From Pseudoxanthomonas kalamensis DSM 18571 (GTDB taxonomy: Bacteria; Pseudomonadota; Gammaproteobacteria; Xanthomonadales; Xanthomonadaceae), in contig NZ_PDWQ01000001.1 in NCBI RefSeq assembly GCF_010211745.1, positions 310,001-374,000 of the forward strand: a stretch of 64,000 nt of DNA, given 5' to 3'. Positions 25,359 to 32,674 of this stretch are shown here, piece after piece. Positions within the stretch are counted from its first letter, which is position 1; every line of letters starts with the position of its first letter. The notes below the pieces were generated by a model, which was not told where the DNA came from, did no database searches, and was given only the letters and a program-made list of their open reading frames with translations. A program made the translations under genes and the position numbers.

Positions 25359-26756
25359 TCATGCCGGTGCGGGCAGAATCCGCGCTCCATCGCTGCCGCG
25401 ATAACGCCGGCGCAACAGCTCGACTGCTTCTCGAAGCGCCTCATATTGTTCGCGGCGCACCCGCCCCTTCGTGGCAAGCCTATGCGAGCCAACGCCCGCC
25501 ACCAGCCCGATCCACCAGGTCTGAGTCACGACCATCGCCACCTTTGCAGCCGCCCCTGCGGCACCAGCTCGGGCGCCTCTGGAACCAAACTGAGTTGCGC
25601 GTTCCGTCCAGCTCATGCTCTTGTCCAGCATCAAAGACAGACTGATCACGGCAAGGCCCAGCGCAGAAGGCATCAGATCGCTGGCACTGAAGTGGGCTCC
25701 TACACCCTGGGTGGCGTGATCCACGGCAGCCTGGAGCGAGGCTTCGGTGATGCCGCTATTCGTCACATGTTCTGCCATGCCCAAGGCCAGCAGTTGCGCG
25801 TGCACTTCGCTGGTAGAAACGATGTCGATACCAGGGTAGCGATGGAGCGCATCGATGACGTACTGGGCCGATTCGGTCGCCTTGGCCTGCAACACATCCA
25901 CAACCTGGCCGTGGTCATCAAGGATTCGGATGTCCCAGCCCGGCTGGTTCGCGGCTCCGGCCAGGTCTGCGTGCAAGCCGTCCGGCAGGCCGCCGTGATT
26001 GAAGTGGTCGACCAGTTCGATCTCGAAGAGTTTGCCCTTAACTCCTGAAACAAACCCCGGGAGCGCATCGGTGGGCAGACGTTCCACTACGCCAGCGAAA
26101 CTCTCTTGCGCGGCAAGATCCGGATAGGCCAGGTCGAATGCCTCCAGCACCTCAGGCGGCACATCCTCGGGATGGTCAAGGACATACGCCAACGACACGC
26201 CACCAACCACCAACAGGTCGAGCATTTCAGCTCGTCGCCGACCCTTCTGGGCAGAGTCGATGCGCTGTTCGAGCCGTTCGGATTCCGCGCGGACCCGCTC
26301 GCCATAACGACCTATTTCGTTTCGGAGTTCATCGATGTCTTGCTGGTCCAGTGCCACGCTGTCCAGCACTTCAGACGCGATTGATGCGCCGCCAAGTACA
26401 AAGCCCCCGGTCGCCGCACCCACCGCCGTCCCAGCTCTTGCCGTCAGGTCACCCGTCGCACGAACGCCGGCGCCGGTCAGTTCCACCCCTTTCCCAAGCA
26501 AGGCAACTGCCTGTGCGGCGGTCTTGACCAAGGTGTCGTCGGATTTGGCGGCTTGGGCCTTCATCCCCTTTGCAGCAGCGCGACCCGCCTTGGCCGTCAC
26601 CGTTCCGGCAGCAGCCACCGTGGCCCCAGTCACTTCAACCGCAGTTCGCGTTGCGACTGAAATCTTGTCCTGATGCTTGCCGACAAACTTCGCAACGCTA
26701 AACGTGACATCAGCCGCCCCCTTGAAGACAGCCTTGCCGGCCTTGATCCACCCCAT
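25359..26756 (-). CDS. Ala-rich membrane-associated protein with a PD-(D/E)XK-like nuclease motif
   Basis: The 465-residue protein has an N-terminal half full of Ala/Gly/Thr with glycine-zipper-like hydrophobic stretches (GTAVGAATGGFVLGGASI), then a charged segment. A region near 240-310 reads KGKLFEIELVDHF, GWDIRILD and VDVLQAKAT, which resembles the D...QxK active site of Mrr-like restriction folds. A hydrophobic C-terminal segment follows. I start at the ATG 26756 because GGGGGAG lies upstream; a longer start at 26786 lacks this. I recognise no named family. A membrane-linked nuclease or toxin is only a hypothesis. Confidence 0.55.
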   Translation of the reverse strand: MGWIKAGKAVFKGAADVTFSVAKFVGKHQDKISVATRTAVEVTGATVAAAGTVTAKAGRAAAKGMKAQAAKSDDTLVKTAAQAVALLGKGVELTGAGVRATGDLTARAGTAVGAATGGFVLGGASIASEVLDSVALDQQDIDELRNEIGRYGERVRAESERLEQRIDSAQKGRRRAEMLDLLVVGGVSLAYVLDHPEDVPPEVLEAFDLAYPDLAAQESFAGVVERLPTDALPGFVSGVKGKLFEIELVDHFNHGGLPDGLHADLAGAANQPGWDIRILDDHGQVVDVLQAKATESAQYVIDALHRYPGIDIVSTSEVHAQLLALGMAEHVTNSGITEASLQAAVDHATQGVGAHFSASDLMPSALGLAVISLSLMLDKSMSWTERATQFGSRGARAGAAGAAAKVAMVVTQTWWIGLVAGVGSHRLATKGRVRREQYEALREAVELLRRRYRGSDGARILPAPA

Positions 26757-26823
26757 AACAGCACTCCCCCTTGCCCCTACCGCCAACGATACCGCGAGTT
26801 ACCACCCCTCGCCTCCCAAGCGC

Positions 26824-27360
26824 TCAGGACCACTCATCACTTCCGAAGGAGCCATGGGAGCCTGAAGCGCTATCGAAGCCAAACCCCAGACTGTCGTGAT
26901 GATCAGACAGATCATCGTTGCTGAACCCATAGGGGTTGCCACCGACGTCGAACCCAGCTTCGTAGTCCGAGACCATCGGCAGGCCAGTCGCCGGATTGAT
27001 GCAAATGCGATGAACAAGAAAGTCGTCAGCCATGTCCATTCCAACGGCACGATTCGGCTCGTCGAGGGCTATCGAATCACCTGGCCAACCAGTAGCACGA
27101 ACGCCAACAGCAAGAACGTCGAACGGACCGCTCTGCTCGTACTGGCGATCGATAGGCCACAAGTCGTCATTCAATCCGAATGCACCACCGACCACGTCGA
27201 ATCGTCCCAAGCCAACTGGAAATATGTCGACCGAATCGGTCAGGTATCCATCATCGGCGGCATCGCCAATTGAGCCGCCCTGATGACGCAACTTGCCCAC
27301 GATCAGGCAGACGACTCCCATGACGAGTCCCGCGAGCAGTAGAAAGCCCTCCATGGCCAT
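26824..27360 (-). CDS. Membrane-anchored acidic protein with NPATGLPM/DVGGNPYGF motif
   Basis: The 178-residue protein has one N-terminal transmembrane helix (FLLLAGLVMGVVCLIV) followed by a strongly acidic, Gly-rich soluble region. The C-terminal third has INPATGLPMVSDYEAGFDV followed by GGNPYGF, a motif I associate with small uncharacterised membrane proteins, and then a Ser/His/Asp/Gly tail. AGGAG stands 6 bases before the ATG. It is encoded just upstream of the Ala-rich nuclease-like gene, on the same strand. Function is unknown. Confidence 0.6.
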   Translation of the reverse strand: MAMEGFLLLAGLVMGVVCLIVGKLRHQGGSIGDAADDGYLTDSVDIFPVGLGRFDVVGGAFGLNDDLWPIDRQYEQSGPFDVLAVGVRATGWPGDSIALDEPNRAVGMDMADDFLVHRICINPATGLPMVSDYEAGFDVGGNPYGFSNDDLSDHHDSLGFGFDSASGSHGSFGSDEWS

Positions 27361-27410
27361 GCTTCTCCTGATGCAATCGGCCAGACCTTACTCGGGCTGA
27401 ATCTCAGAAA

Positions 27411-28118
27411 CTAAGACTTGGGGTGACGGCCCGTGATTGCACTCTGCAGCAGCTGCATCAGGCGCGACATGTATCCGCGGGCCTTGCCGTTCCGGATCTT
27501 GCCCGCCTCGAAATCGGTAAGCCGATGCTCTTCGATCACATTCATGTAATAGAGCCCCCTGACCAATGCAAACCAGCGAAGCCGGAGGTATGCGGCCTCG
27601 GCTTCCAGGCGCCGAATCAGCAGTTCCTCGGCGAGGTGCACATTGGTGATCAGCAGATCCAGATGGTCTTTGCAATTCCAGGTGCTGGCCCGAATCCTTG
27701 TCCATCGCCCCCGTTGCTTCACAACGCCGCGCCAGTAGAGGCAAAGGTAGCCATTCGTCATGTCGAGACGCATGCAGAGTCTTACCCTATGGGGACGGAT
27801 CGGCAGACCGCCATCCTCGTCACGGATGCTCCGTGAAAGATCAAGCCTGTCTCTCCGCGCCTTGTCGACAAGTGCGACAGCCCATGCCGCGTAGTCGTTG
27901 GCCGCACGCCGGATCTCGTCGCGAGCACCGATGAAGGACGGCACAGCGCATTTCCCCAACAACTGAGGGTCAACACTCGACGCCAACGGAATAGTGAGGT
28001 ATGGCCCATTGCCGGACCTGGGCATCCAGTGTTTGGTATCGGTGATCCTGTGTTGCCCATCGGCGTTTGCCGCCTGGATCCCGACGTAGCGGTCTTGAGT
28101 GCTCTGTGCGCTTTGCAT
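27411..28118 (-). CDS. Conserved hypothetical island protein
   Basis: The 235-residue protein is soluble and basic. Its middle has PHRVRLCMRLDMTNGYLCLYWRG followed by RWTRIRASTW, and the C-terminal half is helical (HLAEELLIRRLEAEAAYLRLRWFALVRGLYYM). I choose the ATG at 28118 because AAGGAAG is positioned 7 bases upstream. I do not recognise a family; its setting beside the other cargo genes suggests an accessory function of the island. Confidence 0.55.
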   Translation of the reverse strand: MQSAQSTQDRYVGIQAANADGQHRITDTKHWMPRSGNGPYLTIPLASSVDPQLLGKCAVPSFIGARDEIRRAANDYAAWAVALVDKARRDRLDLSRSIRDEDGGLPIRPHRVRLCMRLDMTNGYLCLYWRGVVKQRGRWTRIRASTWNCKDHLDLLITNVHLAEELLIRRLEAEAAYLRLRWFALVRGLYYMNVIEEHRLTDFEAGKIRNGKARGYMSRLMQLLQSAITGRHPKS

Positions 28119-28333
28119 GATGCTTCCTTGGCTATCATGCCATGAGTAGCACCGACATCCAGCAGCAACAACTGGACACCGCAAAGGCGCCGCAGCTCGA
28201 TGAAACCAAGAGCATCCAGGACGTCCAACACGGACTCAAAGGCCGATTACGGTCATGTATCCGACTGCATCCAACGCACTCACGAATCGCTGCTTTTGCG
28301 CAGAACCAGGGGCTCAGGCCTCGAACTGATCAC

Positions 28334-31300
28334 CTAAAGCCGCGACAGCAATCCCTCCACCGACCGCTCAACGATGTACTCCGCCGGCGATTCGCCAACG
28401 GCTAGCGATTTGAAATGCGCCTTGCCGCACTTGATCTTGCCTTCCTCGATTGGGCGCAAGGCATCGTTGAACAGCCCGCCCTTGGTTTCGACTACGAAAT
28501 ACAACCGCTCCCGCCTGTCTTCGCCGACCACCAGCACGGCCCAGTCCGGGTTGTAGCTACCCAGTGGAGTCGGCACCTTGAACCAGCCCGGAAGCTTGGC
28601 GTAGACCTTGATCGCTTCGTTCCGCTCCAGTTCGCTGGCGAAGTCGCGCTCCACATCCGAGTCGTAGACAACGTGCTCGTACACCGCTTTCTCGGTGTTC
28701 ATCAGCATGTTGCCGATGTAGCCACGCAGTTCGTTCTCCTGGAACAGTTCCTGCGCGTAGTACTGTCCGTCACCGATACGGTGGTATTTGATGCCATCCA
28801 CCAGCGCGAGCCGCTTGCAGCGGTTGATGGCCTCTGAGGTCTGCTCGATGAACTGCTGTGGGTTTCGCTTGAAGTCCTCCAAGCGCCGGCTTTCGACTAG
28901 GATGCGTTGGATGGAACGCCTCGTGAGTTGGGTGCGGTCCTGCAGATCGGTCAGGATGTCTGGCAGTTCGATGTCGGTTTCGTCCAGTGACACGACAGAC
29001 GATCCCTTATGCTCGGTGGCCCGCACACCGGCCTGACCGATCGCCAACCCGGCCTTGCGCCATTGCAGGCGTGCTTTGGCGATCCGCGGTGATTCCTTGA
29101 CGGCTTCGATGCAATCTTCGATCAGCTTGTCGTTGTCGAACTGCACGCGGTAGGTGGTGCGATGCTTGATACGGTCCCACAGGGCCTTGAACTCCAGGCT
29201 ATCTAGCACAGCACGGCGCACGGGAATCGCGTCTCGGCGTTTGTCTGCATCCTTGATTTCCAGACGTCCGGCGAGCTTGCGCAGGATCGCCACCACCGCA
29301 TCCCGATGCGGCTCGAAGGCCACTGGGAGCTGCACCGCACCCTCCTTGATCGCCGTACGCAAGGTATCTTCCACCTTGCCGGTCGAAGTGAGGTAGCCCT
29401 GTTCCTGCAAAGCGGCACGCAATACCTTGGATTGCTCGACGCCCAATGGTGCCACGCTGCCATCCTCAGCCGTCACCGCAATCGCCGCGAACTGGTCCGG
29501 AGCCACCACACCGAAGCGGATGCCGATACCCGTCGTGGGATCCTCCAGCTCTTTCTGCAGCCCGTCCGCAAACACTTCGTAGCTTTCGTTGGCGATCACG
29601 GTCAGGGTGTTGGTGTCGAACCCCTGGACACGCTCGCCATTCTTGTCCACGCACAGGCGCAAGCCGCGGCCGATCGACTGCCGGCGCTCGCGTTCGGTGC
29701 GGATGTCGCGCAAGGTGCAGATCTGGAAGACGTTGGGGTTATCCCAACCTTCGCGCAGCGCGGAGTGGGAAAAGATGAACTTGAGCGGCGTGGTTAGGTC
29801 GAGCAGCCGCTCCTTGTCGCGCATGATCAAATTGTAGGTGTCGTCGTCGGCCTTGGTGGTGCCGCTGGTGTCCTTCAGCATCTCGACGCTCTTGCCGCCG
29901 ATCTTTTTCATGTCCACCGAGAAATAGCCGTTGTGCACATCCTCGGCGGCGTGCTCCATGTCCAGCTCCTTGAACAGGCTCTGGTAGTCCGGGTGGCGCG
30001 CCCAATAGCGGTACTCCTCCTCGAACATCTGTGCGTAGACGCCTTTCTGCGGATTTCCCTCCGCGTCGTACTCGCGGTACTTGGCCACCTCGTCGATGAA
30101 AAGCAAAGACAACACCTTGATGCCCTTGGGCCGCAGGCGCTTTTCTTTGTCCAAGTGTTCCTTGATGGTGCGCTTGATCATTTGGCGCTGGATCGCCAGC
30201 GGATCCACATCGCCCCAGGCCTCACTCGGGTTCAGGTAAACCTCGCCGCCCGGCACTCGGAGCTCCAGCGTCTGTTGGCCACGACCCGCACGGATCTCAC
30301 CAACGCGACAGTCGTGGTACATCGCTCGCCCGGTTTCCTGCTCCAGGTCGAAGCCGTCCATGACGGTCACTTCCTTGCGGCGGACGCTGCCACCTACATC
30401 GACATCGAGCTCGACCTTGGCGGTTACCGTGCCGCGCGCACTCTTTGCCGACAGGAAGCGCACGAACGGCTTGTTGTTCGCCCCCTCCACGGTTCCCGAT
30501 GCCACCTCGATCTGCTTCACCAGCCGCTGCTCGTAGGCGTCAATGGCATCCAGGCGATACACCATGTGGTGCTTGTCCACATGGGTGGCCGAGTAGCGCA
30601 ACGTGCACATCGGGTGCATGCGCTCAAGCGCCTTGCGACCACGACCTTCCAGGCCACCGTCCACGCTCTGGGGCTCGTCCACGATCAGAATCGGGCGGGT
30701 CGCGCGGATCAGGTCGATGGGCTTCTCGCCACCGGTCTTCTCGCTGGCGCGGTACATAACGTTCTTGGATTTCTCGCGTCGCTTGGCCTCATCGGACTCT
30801 TCCTGCGCCGCCTCGTCTTCGTCACCGAACTTGTTGATGGCGCCAACGGTCACTACCATCACTTGGATGTTCGGGCTTGTGGCGAAGTTGCGCACCTGGC
30901 CCAGCTTGGTCGAGTCATAGACGAAGTAGTCGAACGGTGTATTAGCATACAGCCCGCGGAAGTGGTCGGCGGTGATCTGCAGCGACTTGTACACGCCCTC
31001 CTTGATCGCCACCGACGGAACGACGATCACGAACTTGGTGAAACCGTAGCGTTTGTGCAGCTCGAAGACGGTGCGCAGGTAGACGTAAGTCTTACCGGTG
31101 CCCGTCTCCATCTCCACGGTGAAGTTGCCGTTCGCCAGCGACTCGGAAGGTGCCAGACCGTTGCGCAGCTGGATGGCGGTCAGGTTGGCGCGCAGTTCGT
31201 CGTCCAGCAGGGTCAGGCGATTGCCGATGCCCAGGGCGGACTCCTCCATGCCCTGTTCCAGCGCCAACCCCATCTGCGGCGAGGCCGCCCGTTGGGTGAC

Positions 31301-31405
31301 GGTGAACTCGGTCCGGCAGACCTCCTGGCCATGGAACAAGTCACAGACCGCCTCAATAGCGGCGAGTTGGTGGGGGAGATTGTCTTCGAAGTGGAGCTTC
31401 ATCAT
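28334..31405 (-). CDS. res: Type III restriction enzyme Res subunit (DEAD/DEAH helicase-endonuclease)
   Basis: The 1023-residue protein has the SF2 helicase Walker A METGTGKTYVYLR near residue 98, VDEPQSVDGG as the motif II region near 240, and the SF2 motif VI area QSIGRGLRL. Its C-terminal PD-(D/E)XK nuclease site is spread over YNPDWAVLV and VVETKGGLF near 970. Type III Res translocates or slides on DNA and cuts when paired with Mod. It is the last gene of the cluster, separated from Mod by the UvrD-like and RhuM genes. ATGs at 31405 and 31402 are equivalent. Confidence 0.93.
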   Translation of the reverse strand: MMKLHFEDNLPHQLAAIEAVCDLFHGQEVCRTEFTVTQRAASPQMGLALEQGMEESALGIGNRLTLLDDELRANLTAIQLRNGLAPSESLANGNFTVEMETGTGKTYVYLRTVFELHKRYGFTKFVIVVPSVAIKEGVYKSLQITADHFRGLYANTPFDYFVYDSTKLGQVRNFATSPNIQVMVVTVGAINKFGDEDEAAQEESDEAKRREKSKNVMYRASEKTGGEKPIDLIRATRPILIVDEPQSVDGGLEGRGRKALERMHPMCTLRYSATHVDKHHMVYRLDAIDAYEQRLVKQIEVASGTVEGANNKPFVRFLSAKSARGTVTAKVELDVDVGGSVRRKEVTVMDGFDLEQETGRAMYHDCRVGEIRAGRGQQTLELRVPGGEVYLNPSEAWGDVDPLAIQRQMIKRTIKEHLDKEKRLRPKGIKVLSLLFIDEVAKYREYDAEGNPQKGVYAQMFEEEYRYWARHPDYQSLFKELDMEHAAEDVHNGYFSVDMKKIGGKSVEMLKDTSGTTKADDDTYNLIMRDKERLLDLTTPLKFIFSHSALREGWDNPNVFQICTLRDIRTERERRQSIGRGLRLCVDKNGERVQGFDTNTLTVIANESYEVFADGLQKELEDPTTGIGIRFGVVAPDQFAAIAVTAEDGSVAPLGVEQSKVLRAALQEQGYLTSTGKVEDTLRTAIKEGAVQLPVAFEPHRDAVVAILRKLAGRLEIKDADKRRDAIPVRRAVLDSLEFKALWDRIKHRTTYRVQFDNDKLIEDCIEAVKESPRIAKARLQWRKAGLAIGQAGVRATEHKGSSVVSLDETDIELPDILTDLQDRTQLTRRSIQRILVESRRLEDFKRNPQQFIEQTSEAINRCKRLALVDGIKYHRIGDGQYYAQELFQENELRGYIGNMLMNTEKAVYEHVVYDSDVERDFASELERNEAIKVYAKLPGWFKVPTPLGSYNPDWAVLVVGEDRRERLYFVVETKGGLFNDALRPIEEGKIKCGKAHFKSLAVGESPAEYIVERSVEGLLSRL

Positions 31406-31567
31406 TGGATCTCGGGTCGTGCCGCTTCAGCGCTTTGCTAGCTGCGGCCAAATTGCGGGTCTAGCAAACATGGAAATCAATGGCTTGCATCGCTGTTTTG
31501 AATAACTGCTCGCTAGCAGCTGCACTCGTAGATAAAGACGTCACAAGCCGACGCTGCCTGCCCCAAA

Positions 31568-32629
31568 TCATTTCGAACCCTTTTTCGGCACGGCTTTTGG
31601 TAGGCGCTTGGCGACGCCTTCCAGCGCCTTGATGTTCTCGCGCTCGCCTTCACTTTCGAGGAATGCCCGACGCTCCGCTGCGTACTGCTCGTACTCATCG
31701 TGCGCCTTGGCGTCGGCATCGACCTTGCTGACATTGCCCGGGCTGCCCAACACGCGGCGGTCATTGAAGGCCAGGAAGTCGTTGAGCTTGGTCTCCCAGT
31801 CCTTCAGGAACACATCCTTGCGTCGCTTGGACTGATCTTCCGCAAAGTCCAACCACATCACCACGATGCGGTTGAGCTCGGAGATTTCGTCTTCGTGCAG
31901 ATAATTCTTCGCGACGGTCACGTCCGCCTTGCGCACGGATGCACCCCTGCTGCTGGTCAGCCCCATGTTGGGCTGGGTGTGATCGGCGCGCTGCAGGATC
32001 AACTGGGGCGCGGTCAATCCAGTGACGGCGAAGTGCAGCTTGTTCTGGATGGTCTGGAAGAACAGCGTGGTTTCCTTCGCGCTGGGGCGATAGTCCGCGG
32101 CCATGGCGAAGATCTCGCGCACCCGCAGGTACATGCGCCGTTCGCTGGCGCGGATGTCGCGGATGCGTTCAAGCAGTTCATCGAAGTGGTCCGGAACGCC
32201 GGAACCCTCGACTGGCGGGTTCTTCAGCCGCTCGTCGTCCATGGTGAATCCCTTCACCAGGTACTCGCCCAAACGCTCCGTGGCCCATTGGCGGAACTGG
32301 GTGCCACGAGTCGACCGCACCCGGTAGCCCACGGCCAGGATGGCTTCCAGGCTGTAGTGGTCCAGCGTCCTGCGGACCTGGCGATCCCCCTCAGGTTGAA
32401 CTATCCGGAATTTCCGGATAGTTCGTTCAGGTTCGCACTCCTCCTCGTCATAGACGTTGGTGAGGTGCTCGCTGATGGTCTTGCCACTGACCTGATAGAG
32501 CTCGGCCATCTGTGCCTGGGTCAGCCACAGCGTGTCGTCACGGAACAGGCAGCGCACACGGGTGCGTCCGTCATCCGTGGTGTGAATCAGGAACTGGCCA
32601 CCACCAGCCACCATGTTCTTTGTGTTCAT
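31568..32629 (-). CDS. RhuM family protein (virulence RhuM/Fic-linked, R-M associated)
   Basis: The 353-residue protein matches the RhuM family: an N-terminal DNA-binding-like segment (LFRDDTLWLTQAQMAELYQVSGKTISEHLTNVY) followed by VRRTLDHYSLEAILAVGYRVRS and RGTQFRQWATERLGEYLVKGF. These proteins are often embedded in type I and III restriction loci, with no agreed biochemical role. It sits between the UvrD-like and res genes. Its ATG overlaps, as ATGA, the stop of a 13-codon res-like remnant, suggesting it was inserted at the start of an older res gene and is coupled to it. Confidence 0.85.
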   Translation of the reverse strand: MNTKNMVAGGGQFLIHTTDDGRTRVRCLFRDDTLWLTQAQMAELYQVSGKTISEHLTNVYDEEECEPERTIRKFRIVQPEGDRQVRRTLDHYSLEAILAVGYRVRSTRGTQFRQWATERLGEYLVKGFTMDDERLKNPPVEGSGVPDHFDELLERIRDIRASERRMYLRVREIFAMAADYRPSAKETTLFFQTIQNKLHFAVTGLTAPQLILQRADHTQPNMGLTSSRGASVRKADVTVAKNYLHEDEISELNRIVVMWLDFAEDQSKRRKDVFLKDWETKLNDFLAFNDRRVLGSPGNVSKVDADAKAHDEYEQYAAERRAFLESEGERENIKALEGVAKRLPKAVPKKGSK

Positions 32630-32667
32630 GACTGATGAAGAACCTTATCTTCGAAGTGAAGGTTCAT
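32626..32667 (-). pseudogene. Remnant of a res gene start (13 codons)
   Basis: This mini reading frame encodes MNLHFEDKVLHQS, which shares 8 of 13 positions with the first residues of the Res protein (MKLHFEDNLPHQL). It starts 8 bases after the UvrD-like gene stop, exactly where res would be expected if RhuM were absent. The copy is too diverged to be a recent duplication of the present res, so it probably marks replacement of an earlier res or cassette-like insertion of rhuM. Confidence 0.6.
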
Positions 32668-32674
32668 ACGCAAG

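Noticed and set aside
28142-28405. Short + strand frame beginning MSSTDIQQQQLDTAK
   Set aside because: It lacks a ribosome-binding site and its second half is antisense to the conserved end of res.
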